Positions 1 through 8,961 of a DNA stretch of 43,354 nt are shown in pieces; the stretch's first letter is position 1, and every line of letters begins with the position of its first letter. The translations under genes were made by a program, and so were the position numbers. Source of the DNA: an uncultured Armatimonadota bacterium. Lineage in GTDB: Bacteria > Armatimonadota > Armatimonadia > Armatimonadales > Armatimonadaceae. The stretch lies in NCBI GenBank assembly GCA_903915615.1, contig CAIWTR010000646.1, positions 1 through 43,354 of the forward strand. The letters are read 5' to 3'. The notes beneath the pieces are model-generated. The model saw only the letters and a program-made list of their open reading frames with translations. It was not told the DNA's origin and made no database searches.

Positions 1-179
1 CGAATCTTTTCCTGCGGAGCTACGACAGCGATACCAGGTGCAGAGCCCGGAAGCACAGCGCCGTAATCGTGTGCAGCCGACCCAAACGACTTGCCAAACC
101 CAGGTTTAACAACTGTGGTTCCAACGAGGCCTGCGGCTGCGAGCCCAAGAATGTTTCTTCGTGATACGGATGTTTCCAT
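1..179 (-). CDS. Tat-exported protein of unknown function, N-terminal part only
   Basis: The reading frame opens with ATG at 179-177 and runs without a stop for 59 codons off the left edge, so only the N-terminus is present. Residues 5-19 are SRRNILGLAAAGLVG, a twin-arginine motif followed by a hydrophobic stretch, so the folded protein is probably exported by the Tat pathway. An AAAGG sequence lies about 8 bases before the ATG. The remaining residues (rich in Gly, Ala, Val and Pro) show no family I recognise. It lies 114 bp downstream of the amino-acid permease on the same strand and may be co-transcribed with it. Many Tat proteins with this start are periplasmic hydrolases or oxidoreductases, but nothing here allows a choice. 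Confidence 0.7.
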   Translation of the reverse strand, partial: METSVSRRNILGLAAAGLVGTTVVKPGFGKSFGSAAHDYGAVLPGSAPGIAVVAPQEKI

Positions 180-293
180 TGACTTAGCCTTTCAAAATCC
201 TGTTGGATGCATTTCCAACAACTCCTACATTTGACATCTATGAGATAAAGGTCGATTGCCTCGTTGAGGCGCTCGATCATCTTCATCAAGAGG

Positions 294-1793
294 TTAGTGA
301 TTTAGGTTTGGAGGTCCTTTATAGGTACGCTTTTGGATGGTTACCCAGAGGACCGAGAGTATAGCAATCGTAGCGATTAGAACCATTAAAGCCCACTGAT
401 TTGGCGGTTGTACGCCGAGGTAGAGAATGAACAATAGCAGACCCGCCACAGTTGCCGAAAGGATCTTAAAAGGCACGACGCCAATGCTCCACTTACCTGG
501 TGACGGCCACAATCGACCACCTAGCGCGAGTCCTCCCAGAATTACAGGTATTGCATAGGTTAGGAAGAGGAAGATGACTGTGCACGAAACCACGACAGCG
601 TAGACAGATACACCTTTGATGTTCGTTAAAGTTGCCATTGCCATAAAGACGGACGTAATGGCTGCAGTTGCCCAAATGGCTGCTTCAGGTGCCTTGGTTG
701 ATGGGTTTACAGATGCTAATAACTTACTCAATGGCAAGCCACCATCGCGAGCAAATGCAAATGTCATTCGGCTGGTGCTGGTCACGGTTGCCATTCCACA
801 CAGCATTTGGCACAGGAAAATGGAGATCAATATCGGATACCGAATGATGTCAGGAAGCCGCTTTTCCAGCACCCAGAAGAAGACATTCCAGCCTTGCTGT
901 GCAGCTTCTCGCATGTCAGGAATCGCCAGTACCACTGCAGATAAAATTACCCAACCTGCGAGAAAAGCCCACAAGACGCTCTTCACGATAGCCCGGGGAA
1001 CCGTTGCCGTAGCATTTTTCGTTTCCTCGCTCGTATGTGCACTTCCGTCATAGCCGGTGATCGTGTAGATGGGTAAGAGTAAGCCTAACAAAAATGCCCA
1101 TTCTGAACTAACTTTCGGCCAAACATCACCACCTGCAGGGCCTGTGAAGTTAGTAAATTGCCACAGTCGTTCTATTTGAAGGGGACCAGAAACGACTAAT
1201 AGGGCAATGCTGGCTACACCTGTAGTTACCAGGAGCAGGTAACCCGTCATGTCAGTCAGTTTGCTGGTCAGTCTGATACCACGTGCGTTAATCGCTGCTT
1301 GTCCAAATGTCATCAGCGCTACTGCACTGATAGGAATGTATGGTGAATCTGGAATATTGAGTGTTTTGCCAAAGGCCCCAATAAAGAAGTTCCAAGCGCC
1401 GGCATTGATAGATGCGAGTGCTGTTACTAAGCCGATGACATTCAGCCAGGCGGTTAACCAACCAATGAAGCGATTACCAAGAATCGTAGCCCAGTGGTAT
1501 AGGCCGCCTGCCGTAGGAAACGAGGATGATATCTGAGCAATACCGACTGCAAAGAGTCCTGACAGCATACATCCCAGCGGCCATCCGATTCCGATTCCAG
1601 CCCCTCCGACGCCACTCGTGACTTGGGCAACAGAGTTCACACCGCCGGTGAGAATACTGATGATACTGAATGAAACAGCAAAGTTGGAAAATTGGGAGAG
1701 TCTACGATCAAGCTGTTGTTCATAACCAAGGTCGGCGAGTACGCTTTCCTCGCTCTCGTTCTGTAAGACCTCTGTACGGCTGTCATCTTGCAT
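294..1793 (-). CDS. APC superfamily amino-acid/choline (ACT/GABA-type) permease
   Basis: A 499-residue integral membrane protein with about 12 hydrophobic segments, the usual size of this family. The N-terminal region contains the APC consensus helix (around SFSIISILTGGVNS), then a conserved SSFPTAGGLYHWA motif. The middle carries GYDGSAHTSEET, a signature of the ACT subfamily (yeast Uga4/Hnm1 and bacterial GABA/choline/amino-acid permeases). A TSTSRMTFAFARDGG motif follows. It likely imports an amino acid, amine or GABA by cation symport; the substrate cannot be read from sequence. The frame is open upstream to 1961, but that would overlap smpB, so the ATG at 1793 is preferred although no clear ribosome binding site precedes it. 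It is transcribed divergently from smpB. Confidence 0.85.
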   Translation of the reverse strand: MQDDSRTEVLQNESEESVLADLGYEQQLDRRLSQFSNFAVSFSIISILTGGVNSVAQVTSGVGGAGIGIGWPLGCMLSGLFAVGIAQISSSFPTAGGLYHWATILGNRFIGWLTAWLNVIGLVTALASINAGAWNFFIGAFGKTLNIPDSPYIPISAVALMTFGQAAINARGIRLTSKLTDMTGYLLLVTTGVASIALLVVSGPLQIERLWQFTNFTGPAGGDVWPKVSSEWAFLLGLLLPIYTITGYDGSAHTSEETKNATATVPRAIVKSVLWAFLAGWVILSAVVLAIPDMREAAQQGWNVFFWVLEKRLPDIIRYPILISIFLCQMLCGMATVTSTSRMTFAFARDGGLPLSKLLASVNPSTKAPEAAIWATAAITSVFMAMATLTNIKGVSVYAVVVSCTVIFLFLTYAIPVILGGLALGGRLWPSPGKWSIGVVPFKILSATVAGLLLFILYLGVQPPNQWALMVLIATIAILSVLWVTIQKRTYKGPPNLNH

Positions 1794-1831
1794 GCACGCA
1801 TAATACACGGCAATACCAACAGGTAGGAGAT

Positions 1832-1860
1832 GTGTGTTGTCACACGGCGTGGTTTCACGC
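1832..1860. other. Two adjacent perfect hairpins in the permease/smpB divergent region
   Basis: GTGTG-TTGT-CACAC (1832-1845) is followed directly by GCGTG-GTTT-CACGC (1847-1860), two 5-bp stems with 4-base loops. They lie between the permease start (1793) and an AT-rich stretch at 1864-1880 (TAATATATAGATAATA) that could hold the -10 elements for one or both genes. In the permease transcript they would form a structured leader. Both could equally be operator half-sites. Function not known. Confidence 0.35.
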
Positions 1861-1909
1861 GATGTAATATATAGATAATACGGGTCGTTGTTGTGAGAGG
1901 GTTTGAAGA

Positions 1910-2392
1910 ATGTCAGATAACAAGGCGGTTGGTAAAGATGGTGGCCGCCACGTTGTGGCACAGAACCGACGGGCCCGACACGAATATCACATCGATGATG
2001 TACTTACGGCAGGTATCGTCCTAGTCGGAACCGAGGTCAAATCCCTTAGGGCCGGTAAGGCGACCATGGTAGATGCTTATGCCAAAGTTGAGAATGGTGA
2101 GATCTGGTTGCACAACATGCACATCTCGCCTCATCTCGAGGGTAACCGCTCTAATGTCCCTCCGATTCGCAGTCGAAAACTTTTGTTGAAGCGTGCGCAA
2201 ATTGACCGTCTCCAAGGACTTACGCAGCAAAAGGGTCTAGCGTTAGTGCCTCTGACCATCGTTTTTGAACGCGGCTTTGCCAAGCTTGAGCTCGCGATAG
2301 CGCGGGGTAAGAAGCTTTACGATAAGCGTGAATCGATTAAGGAACGCGATCAGGAACGAGAAGCGCGGCGTGAGGTCTTTGGTCGCGGTTAA
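1910..2392 (+). CDS. smpB: SsrA-binding protein SmpB
   Basis: A 160-residue protein matching SmpB along its full length. It binds tmRNA (SsrA), mimics the codon-anticodon part of a tRNA and brings tmRNA to stalled ribosomes for trans-translation. The family features are clear: NRRARHEYHIDD at about residue 19, GIVLVGTEVKSLRAGK in the OB-fold, the HNMHISPH segment, and the basic C-terminal tail with KLYDKRESIKERD, which is helical and enters the mRNA channel. A GAGAGG ribosome binding site lies 9 bases before the ATG. The first 18 residues are a short family-typical basic extension. The tmRNA gene itself was not found in this window. It ends before a bidirectional terminator shared with the secretion operon. 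Confidence 0.97.
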   Translation: MSDNKAVGKDGGRHVVAQNRRARHEYHIDDVLTAGIVLVGTEVKSLRAGKATMVDAYAKVENGEIWLHNMHISPHLEGNRSNVPPIRSRKLLLKRAQIDRLQGLTQQKGLALVPLTIVFERGFAKLELAIARGKKLYDKRESIKERDQEREARREVFGRG

Positions 2393-2501
2393 TCTCGTTC
2401 AGGTGGTCGAAATCCTTTGGGTTTGTAAAAACATACGAGCCGTGCGATTCCTCTCTCGCAGGTCTTAGAATCAGTTCTGGATTCTCTCAACCATAACTAT
2501 G

Positions 2502-2542
2502 AAAAAAGCGCCCATGTCTGAGGACATGAGCGCTTTACTTTT
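2502..2542. terminator. Bidirectional intrinsic terminator between smpB and gspD
   Basis: A long stem (AAAGCGC plus CATGTC arms at about 2504-2518, TGAG loop, GACATG and GCGCTTT at 2523-2535) is flanked by A-runs on the left and T-runs on the right. Read on the plus strand it ends smpB (GCGCTTTACTTTTTT). Read on the minus strand it ends the secretion operon (GCGCTTTTTTC). The secretin stop codon lies 16 bases away. Confidence 0.85.
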
Positions 2543-2557
2543 TTGGGGAGTCTCCCG

Positions 2558-5224
2558 TTACGGTTTTTCTGGTGTAACGGTCACGCCTTTGACAGGCTTG
2601 TTCGACTCGATTTCCTTCTTGATACGTCCTTGTGATTGAGGAGCCATCTGCTTGACAGTGTCATCACGCAGCTTTGCAGCTTCAACGTTGTCCCTGATAA
2701 TCCGCGGAGTCAGGAAGACCAGAAGCTCTGTCTTACTCTTCGTCTGAACATTGGACTTAAACAGATTGCCAAGGACTGGGATGTCACCGAGGATAGGCAG
2801 CTTGTTCGTAGTTGTCGAAATGCTGTTCTTGATGATTCCACCAATCACAACCGTCTCGCCATCCTTCACAGAAACTGTCGTTTGAGCTTCACGTTGGTTT
2901 ACAACGGGAGCATTGAACTCTGTGTAGCGCACAAAGTCGTTGGCTGTTTGTGTAACATCCATCGTCACGTAGCCATTTTGCGTAATACGCGGTGTTACGG
3001 TGAGAATGATTCCGACATCAAGGAAGGCGTAGTTAAACGTCAGGTTTCCATTGATATTGGTTTGCTGCGACAACACGTATGGAAGCGACTGGCTGATGTT
3101 GATTTCTGCGGTTGAGTTATTGGATGTGAAAATCCGGGGCTTGCTCAGAACTTCAAAGTTAGCATCAGTTTGTACAGCCTGCAGGAATGCACCATATTGG
3201 GTTCCTGTAAGTGTGTAGCGCATACCTTGAGGTTGTGTCGTACGGGCTGCATCACCAAACGATGAAGACCCAGTTCCCTTTGTTGTTACATCTCCAAGCA
3301 CTGACTTCTGGTTGAAGTTCCACTCAACTCCAAGCTTTGCTGTCGCATCAAGGCTTGCCTCAACGATCAGCGTTTCAATCATGACCTGCTGCGGTATTTT
3401 GTCGAGCTGATCGACGATGCTCTGAAGCAACGCCTTGTTCGCAGGGGATGTGACGATGATCACGCTGTTCGTGTTGACATCGGGGATCGCCGTGACCTGC
3501 CCTTGAAGGTTACGGGTAGCTACAACGCGACCATTCTCATCAACGGTTGTTTGAACCCCAGATGTTGATGCTCCATTACGGTTGCCACCTTGTCCAAAGT
3601 TCTGACCACCACCGCCGCCGAATAGACCAAACAGACCGCCTTGCTGTACAGAAACGCTGGTAGCAAGCTCACCTGCATCGGCATCCGGGTCCGCCATTGA
3701 GAGGGCCATTGCATCTGCACTTGGTCCTGAACGTCCACCGCCACCGGCGCCGCCAGCACCACCAGCTCCGGCTGCGCCGGTTCTGCCTTGCGCACCCGTG
3801 GTACGGGCATTCGTCGTGCCGCCCTGGGTTCGTCCACCAAAGCTCTGATTGATGAGGTTAGCAATTGCATCTGCGCGCGCATTGTCCAGTGAGACGACAA
3901 AAGTACTGTTCGAGACAGTGATCTCTTTGTCAAGTTCCTTAATAACCCGCTCGACGATCATCAGGTTTTCCGTGGTCGTTGTAACAACAACTGAGTTCGT
4001 TCTCGTTTCAGCGACAACACTTCCACCTTGCTGACGTGCGTTGTTACCGCCTCCGAAACCACCAAACCCACCACCAAAGCCACCGAATCCACCGCCACCT
4101 GTGGCACCGGTCGTCTGTCCACCACGACCACGTACAGCATTGCTTTGCAGAACATTCTGGAGAACCGAAACAAGGTCAGTCGCTGTCGCAAACTCAAGTC
4201 GGAAGACACGGCTCGCTTGTGGCTGATCTGTCTGGCGATCGATCTCATCGATCAACTTCGAGACTTGCTCCTGCTCTTTAGCAGGGGCGTTGATAATCAC
4301 TGAGTTGGAGTAGTCATCCGCGGATGCACGGACAACGGTGTTACCACCACCACGTCCGAAACCACCGAAGCCACCCAAACCGCCCATTCCGCCGAAGCCA
4401 GTGGTGCCAGCACCACCACGTCCGAACTGGAATGGATTGAATCCACCGCCGCCTCCAAAACCACCGCGTTGAGGGTCAGGAGCTGCGATTACAGGATCTG
4501 GTTCTGCACTTGGTCCACGTCCAGGAGTTGCAGGTGCTGCTCCTCCGGGAACGGTAATGGTTGTCGATTGACCAGCACCGCCCATGCCACCAAGCATTGA
4601 CATGATGCCGCCGAGTGGGTCTTGGCCAGAGTTCTGGAAGACTTCGTTGACAATACGGGCGACCTGCGTTGCATTCGAAAACTTCAGCTGGTAGGTCTTG
4701 ATTTGCGACGTCGATCCGCCTAAACGGGAGAGATCAAAGCCACCCATGCCGGTCGCCGCTGCGCCGGTATCACCGCCAGTTGCACCGCCGCCAAATCCGG
4801 AAAAACCACCAAAGCCGCCACGGGTGTTACCACCCCGGTTTGATTGAGGCTTAGCTTTGACGACAAGGAAATTGCCATCTTTCTTGATCTCAAAGTTCCG
4901 AAGGCCGAGTGCTGAATTCAGCATCGCGAAAGCATCTTTGAGATTCTGTGGCTTTGGGCTCTGAATCGACAGCCCTCCAACGAGAGCTGGGTCCTTGAGA
5001 ATGGCCACACCGCTGGCATCCGAGAAGACTTTGAGGACCGCATCCACACTGGCATTCCGAAAATCAAGCTTGACCGTGGTCTTTGCATTCAGCTTGAAGT
5101 TCTCCCAAGGCTGCTTTGTTGCACCCATGTCTGCGAAATAGTCAACCTGCGCATTGGCGATGGTCGGAACGAAAACACCTAACGCAACAAGCGATGCTAA
5201 ACGGCTAATGTGCTTCATATTCAT
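2558..5224 (-). CDS. gspD: Type II secretion / type IV pilus secretin (GspD/PilQ family) with large Gly-rich inserts
   Basis: An 888-residue outer-membrane channel subunit, longer than most secretins (about 600-750). It has a Sec signal peptide (residues 1-25, ending ANA) and an N0/STN-like domain (about 48-125). Three N-type modules follow, beginning near 174, 338 and 440, each split by a glycine-rich stretch. The conserved secretin barrel starts near 612 (QQVMIETLIVEASLD) and ends with the family signature around GGIIKNS, then KLPILGDIPVLGNLFKS and TELLVFLTPRII. The Gly-rich stretches are at about 127-172, 198-295, 362-401 and 462-576. It should assemble as a multimeric gate for secreted proteins or a pilus. 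It is the last gene of the operon, coupled to the preceding gene by an ATGA overlap that fixes the start. No pilotin gene was seen here. Confidence 0.93.
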   Translation of the reverse strand: MNMKHISRLASLVALGVFVPTIANAQVDYFADMGATKQPWENFKLNAKTTVKLDFRNASVDAVLKVFSDASGVAILKDPALVGGLSIQSPKPQNLKDAFAMLNSALGLRNFEIKKDGNFLVVKAKPQSNRGGNTRGGFGGFSGFGGGATGGDTGAAATGMGGFDLSRLGGSTSQIKTYQLKFSNATQVARIVNEVFQNSGQDPLGGIMSMLGGMGGAGQSTTITVPGGAAPATPGRGPSAEPDPVIAAPDPQRGGFGGGGGFNPFQFGRGGAGTTGFGGMGGLGGFGGFGRGGGNTVVRASADDYSNSVIINAPAKEQEQVSKLIDEIDRQTDQPQASRVFRLEFATATDLVSVLQNVLQSNAVRGRGGQTTGATGGGGFGGFGGGFGGFGGGNNARQQGGSVVAETRTNSVVVTTTTENLMIVERVIKELDKEITVSNSTFVVSLDNARADAIANLINQSFGGRTQGGTTNARTTGAQGRTGAAGAGGAGGAGGGGRSGPSADAMALSMADPDADAGELATSVSVQQGGLFGLFGGGGGQNFGQGGNRNGASTSGVQTTVDENGRVVATRNLQGQVTAIPDVNTNSVIIVTSPANKALLQSIVDQLDKIPQQVMIETLIVEASLDATAKLGVEWNFNQKSVLGDVTTKGTGSSSFGDAARTTQPQGMRYTLTGTQYGAFLQAVQTDANFEVLSKPRIFTSNNSTAEINISQSLPYVLSQQTNINGNLTFNYAFLDVGIILTVTPRITQNGYVTMDVTQTANDFVRYTEFNAPVVNQREAQTTVSVKDGETVVIGGIIKNSISTTTNKLPILGDIPVLGNLFKSNVQTKSKTELLVFLTPRIIRDNVEAAKLRDDTVKQMAPQSQGRIKKEIESNKPVKGVTVTPEKP

Positions 5225-5850
5225 TGATTTCCTTGATTGCGATTTCGTCGTCGCTGGTTGTTATTCGCATTTCCTAAATCGGTTGCTGGGGCAGATGACT
5301 GCATATCTGCCGGAGTACTTAGTGTTACAGACGGCTGAGGGGCGGTATTTGTTCGTACTGGTTCAGGCTCGACAACTGTCGGGTCCACAAACCTTAACTT
5401 CTCACGCTTGCCATCGGTGCCCTCAATCGTTACATCCAAGTCACTAATCGCCCGAACGATGTAGCCATCGAATGTCTGACCTAATCTAAGCGATGCAAGA
5501 TCACCATTCGAGCTCTCGACCGTCGCCTGACGCTGGCCATTTACAATGGATATACCCGTCAAACGCCATCCACCGCTACCAAATCCACTGTCATCCCCAG
5601 CACCCCGCGTTGTCGTCGTTCGAGCAACTAAGGGGCGAAACAAATCGCGTCCGGATGGGGCAACTGCTGCGAACTTAAGCTCGTAATCCTCCGGCAATAT
5701 CCCAGCAATACCCTCGGTTTGCCTTAGCGCCGACTTTTTCACGGTTGGCTTTTTTACTACGGCAGCAGGTTCCGTATACAAATACACACCAGCGCCAATC
5801 GCTGCCGCAACGGCAATATAGATAACTGGCCGGCTTACTTTAAGTTTCAT
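5221..5850 (-). CDS. PilP/GspC-like inner-membrane protein linking to the secretin
   Basis: A 209-residue protein with one N-terminal membrane segment (about 8-25), a linker, a GRDLFRPL motif (67-74) and a small beta domain (about 95-155, WRLTGI, GDLASLRLGQ, VRAISDLDVTIEG). This resembles the periplasmic homology region of GspC and PilP, which contacts the N0 domain of the secretin. The C-terminus is a low-complexity Pro/Thr/Ser then Asn/Arg tail. Its position directly before gspD and after the PilO-like gene supports the role. ATGA overlaps join it to both neighbours. The distinction between GspC and PilP is not possible by eye. Confidence 0.72.
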   Translation of the reverse strand: MKLKVSRPVIYIAVAAAIGAGVYLYTEPAAVVKKPTVKKSALRQTEGIAGILPEDYELKFAAVAPSGRDLFRPLVARTTTTRGAGDDSGFGSGGWRLTGISIVNGQRQATVESSNGDLASLRLGQTFDGYIVRAISDLDVTIEGTDGKREKLRFVDPTVVEPEPVRTNTAPQPSVTLSTPADMQSSAPATDLGNANNNQRRRNRNQGNQ

Positions 5851-6422
5851 TTTTTGCCGGTCTCCCTCGTTGTTGTCGGTTTGGTAGTCTTTATCGCAAC
5901 ATCCGGAGCTTGGTATCCCACCACAACAATGTTGGCGGAGACCATCGATACACCCGCTGAATCCTGCGGTGATAGCTGAATGGACCGGACTACAAACCGT
6001 GATTTTGGGTTATCCATGCTACGAATCGCACTGACCACAGACTGCGATGGACCTGTGAGCTGAATCGCAAATGCACGCTCATCGACAATTCCCAGCTTTG
6101 CTGTACGCTGGGGGCGCACCGATGTCAGCTCTAGCTGATATTGCTTTGCCGTAACCAAGGCGATTCGCATCAGCTCTGATGTCACCGAGTCGGCATCCCC
6201 GGCGAGCAAACGTTGTTTGTTCACCTTTGCGGCTGCATCCTTAGATGACTCAAGCCGCTTGATATCTTCATCGATGTTATCCAGCAAAATGGTTCTGCTA
6301 CGTGCAATCCCCTTGGCAGAGCGCGCGGGCACGAACACCGCATACCCAACCGTTAGGAACATCGTGGCAATACTGATACCCATGACGATGTTGGGTGTTT
6401 TAGGAGACAGACCACTTGTCAT
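5847..6422 (-). CDS. PilO/GspM-like inner-membrane assembly protein
   Basis: A 191-residue bitopic protein with a short cytoplasmic N-terminus, a membrane helix (about 12-34), a coiled-coil-like stretch (about 40-75, rich in Asp, Glu, Lys and Ser) and a ferredoxin-like periplasmic domain. The layout matches PilO and GspM, which pair with PilN/GspL to connect the cytoplasmic motor to the secretin. The Thr/Lys-rich tail is variable. Sequence similarity alone is weak; the call rests on topology and on gene order between the PilM/N fusion and the PilP-like gene. It starts inside the end of the preceding gene (ATGA overlap). Confidence 0.7.
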   Translation of the reverse strand: MTSGLSPKTPNIVMGISIATMFLTVGYAVFVPARSAKGIARSRTILLDNIDEDIKRLESSKDAAAKVNKQRLLAGDADSVTSELMRIALVTAKQYQLELTSVRPQRTAKLGIVDERAFAIQLTGPSQSVVSAIRSMDNPKSRFVVRSIQLSPQDSAGVSMVSANIVVVGYQAPDVAIKTTKPTTTRETGKK

Positions 6423-7705
6423 GATTTATCCGAGCCCTTCGATGTGCTGGCAGCCTTCTTCGCTTTCTGAGGTTTTGGAAGGGGAACATTCGCAACAGCC
6501 GTCACGTTCATCGTAAAGTTCACCACTTCTGTTTGTTCGATTTTGGCTGTCGATGCATTTACCAGCTGAACATCACGAAACCGCTCGGACCCGCCAAGTG
6601 TGTTCACAAATTGTGTAACCGCTTCGTTTGTCAACGCTGTGCCACGAATCTGTATTGGACGACCGCGGTCCATATTTACGCCGCTAAGCCATACAGTCTG
6701 TGGCGCCGCGACGGTGATGGTAGCCAGCGCATCAGATAAACGTTGCCCAGGTTCAAACGCAGGGTCTAGAAGGTTTGTGAAGTCTGTCTGCTTCTTGCTT
6801 TCGAGCTCGGCTATTTTCCGATTACTCCGAGCCTTGGAAACACGCTTGGCCCACTTTGCTTCGCCATTGACAACAACCTGCTCTTCGTCAAAGCGCTGCG
6901 TTAGCACAACCGCAAGCAACAACACCGCTGCAATCAGGAAATAAATCGAAAGGCGATTATTCTTCTTCGTAACAGCCGCGAGTTCTTTGCCTTGCTCTTG
7001 GCGCGAAATAAGATCATGGCCAGACACATCTGCAAGCGATGACAACAAGTCCGTTGATAAAACCTGTGCACCGGGAAACGCAACATTCGATGTGGTGAAA
7101 ACCTGAGCCGTTGATTGACCATCTGCGAGCAATGTCCGCTTCGCTTCAATCTCCGCAGACTCTGCATGTAGGACGGAGCGGGACAACACAGTGTCGCCTC
7201 CCGCTACAAGATCAAATGTCGTCTGACTTCCGTTTCCATCGACAACGAGGCCGTCTGCGACACCAATGGATGCAAGCGCTGCGGCAGCAGAAACTCCAAT
7301 TGGAACAAAACGTACCTGCTTGATTCCCTTGGAAGCGAGCTGCTCGCGGATATCAATCAAGTCGGATGTACGCACAGCTGCGACGACCGTGAGGACACCA
7401 TCTGCGTTTACATCTGATGTCTGATGCGCACAAAATGCAGCATCGACTTCCTCGATAGGGAAGAGGGACTTCCATTGGACGAAGACCAGCTGACGAAGGT
7501 CATCACCGCCAACCTTTGGAAGCCGGACTGTTTTTAGGAACGTTCGCTCACGCCCGATTCCAACAATGGCTGATTTTCCTGATGCGTTTATGCTTACGGA
7601 TGCGAAGTCAGCTCCAACAGATTTTTGTCCGGAGGATAGCTCCATTACAGCCACTTGACTGGGGGACCAGGAGAAAACAATATCGGGCTTTACTTGGCGC
7701 TTCAT
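6419..7705 (-). CDS. gspL: GspL-like protein: PilM-type cytoplasmic domain fused to PilN
   Basis: A 428-residue protein with a cytoplasmic actin-like part (about 1-235), one membrane helix (about 252-270), then a PilN-type periplasmic domain with a coiled-coil region and a ferredoxin-like fold (about 275-405). It ends in a Lys/Ala/Ser-rich tail. This is the architecture of GspL, equivalent to a PilM-PilN fusion. It should recruit the GspE ATPase and pair with the PilO-like protein. The frame is open further upstream, but the ATG at 7705 forms an ATGA overlap with gspK and gives a normal N-terminus (MKRQVKPDIVFSW), so it is chosen. Sequence divergence is high, so subfamily naming is by architecture and context. 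Confidence 0.75.
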   Translation of the reverse strand: MKRQVKPDIVFSWSPSQVAVMELSSGQKSVGADFASVSINASGKSAIVGIGRERTFLKTVRLPKVGGDDLRQLVFVQWKSLFPIEEVDAAFCAHQTSDVNADGVLTVVAAVRTSDLIDIREQLASKGIKQVRFVPIGVSAAAALASIGVADGLVVDGNGSQTTFDLVAGGDTVLSRSVLHAESAEIEAKRTLLADGQSTAQVFTTSNVAFPGAQVLSTDLLSSLADVSGHDLISRQEQGKELAAVTKKNNRLSIYFLIAAVLLLAVVLTQRFDEEQVVVNGEAKWAKRVSKARSNRKIAELESKKQTDFTNLLDPAFEPGQRLSDALATITVAAPQTVWLSGVNMDRGRPIQIRGTALTNEAVTQFVNTLGGSERFRDVQLVNASTAKIEQTEVVNFTMNVTAVANVPLPKPQKAKKAASTSKGSDKS

Positions 7706-8961
7706 GGAGTCTGTCCTAACACTTGCGTGGTAACCGTTGGCTCTGACGTCCATTGCCACCACTCTGGCGCGGAATATGACGCAGGGAATCGCTCAAGGTT
7801 CACTATCTGCGGGGTTCCGTTCGTGATACGGACCGTCGCTTCGATCGCTACCGACTGCTGTCCAGCCGTTCCCAAGGCTCGAATAATGAATGTATCGCTA
7901 CCCACCGTAAAGTAATCGGCAATTTGCGAGAGAACACCATTGGTCACATTTGGAAATGTAGCCAAGTCTCCAAGATTGGATATGCCGGATGACTGTCTCG
8001 ATATGATTTCGCTCACAATCTCAGCCGTCATGTCGGGAAGAAGTTCCAGCACACCTTGCTGTGCAGTGTTCAGGTTTATCTTTCCAGTAAGACGTGTATC
8101 AGCTGTAAAACCAACTGAGTTCAAGATGATATTCGCTTGAGATGTTCCAAGTGCGTTCTGTTGAAACAGGGTTCTAAAGTTTTCCCACGGAGCATTTCGC
8201 TGCAAGTTGGTTGCCGTACCGCGGTCAAGTCCGAGCTGTGTCAACCCATTGATGTTCGTAATCTGCTGGTTTACATTAACCCGTTGATTGCCATTCCCCT
8301 GCGTATTTGATGAACCTGGGTCAAGGGTAATCAGAGAGCGCAACGGGAGTGTACGCGTTCCTGCTGTGTTTCCCTGCGGAGAATCTATACCAGCCGAACC
8401 CGTTGCATCATTTGGAGCTCCATAAAGCGTCGAAGGCGTCCAGCCGTTGATAAGCAGCAACTCAGAGAGCGTCCGAAGGGGCCGGCTTGATTTCTGGTAA
8501 GGCGTTGTCAACTGTGTGTAGACCGCGTTATCTGCTCCGTTTGGCCGCGTGGATGTCGCAGGGTCCTTCCAATCAAGCAACGAATCAGACTGCTCCGATG
8601 TCAATGAAAGATTCAACAATATGTCACTTGTGGATGTATTGATGTCAATGAGCGAACCGGCATCGATGATCTGGAACCGAAACGTTGCATTTCCAAGGTC
8701 AAACTGTTCATCTCCCTGCTGACCTGCCAGGTACCAATCATCGTTCATTGTCACAAGGTTGGTGTTTACAGAGGTAAGGGATGCAAGGGCTTGGTTAAGG
8801 CCTGCCCTGGATGCCGCCTCGGCACGCATGAGCTGCATTTTTCCAATCAGGATGTTGGATGTCTGACGATGGTTGGCTGCAACAACCGCAACAATTGCTA
8901 CGAGTGCGGTAACGACAATTAGCACCTGAAGAAGGACTGCTCCGCGATTGCTGTGTCTCAC
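7702..8961 (-). CDS. gspK: Minor pseudopilin GspK
   Basis: A 419-residue, GTG-started protein. The N-terminus is a prepilin-like helix after RGAVLLQVLIVVTAL, with Gln rather than Glu at position +5 after the presumed Gly cleavage site; absence of Glu5 is a known GspK trait. The large C-terminal part carries DINTSTSDILLNL and later KINLNTAQQGVLELLP, helix-hairpin-helix-like segments typical of GspK. The role is the tip of the pseudopilus with GspI and GspJ. GTGA overlap with gspJ fixes the start; ATGA overlap with gspL follows. Length is slightly above the usual 300-350. Confidence 0.88.
   Translation of the reverse strand: MRHSNRGAVLLQVLIVVTALVAIVAVVAANHRQTSNILIGKMQLMRAEAASRAGLNQALASLTSVNTNLVTMNDDWYLAGQQGDEQFDLGNATFRFQIIDAGSLIDINTSTSDILLNLSLTSEQSDSLLDWKDPATSTRPNGADNAVYTQLTTPYQKSSRPLRTLSELLLINGWTPSTLYGAPNDATGSAGIDSPQGNTAGTRTLPLRSLITLDPGSSNTQGNGNQRVNVNQQITNINGLTQLGLDRGTATNLQRNAPWENFRTLFQQNALGTSQANIILNSVGFTADTRLTGKINLNTAQQGVLELLPDMTAEIVSEIISRQSSGISNLGDLATFPNVTNGVLSQIADYFTVGSDTFIIRALGTAGQQSVAIEATVRITNGTPQIVNLERFPASYSAPEWWQWTSEPTVTTQVLGQTP

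Noticed and set aside
20..289. 89-codon minus-strand frame overlapping the left-edge gene
   Set aside because: Its second half is a shifted reading of the Tat-signal protein, and the first half has no ribosome binding site or recognisable domain.
2393..2501. Possible tmRNA or other small RNA gene after smpB
   Set aside because: smpB is often near ssrA, but this short stretch has no tRNA-like ends or tag frame.
4028..4303. Several overlapping plus-strand frames inside the secretin Gly-rich region
   Set aside because: Glycine codons (GGN) read as Pro or His codons on the other strand, giving artificial open frames rich in Pro, His and Thr.
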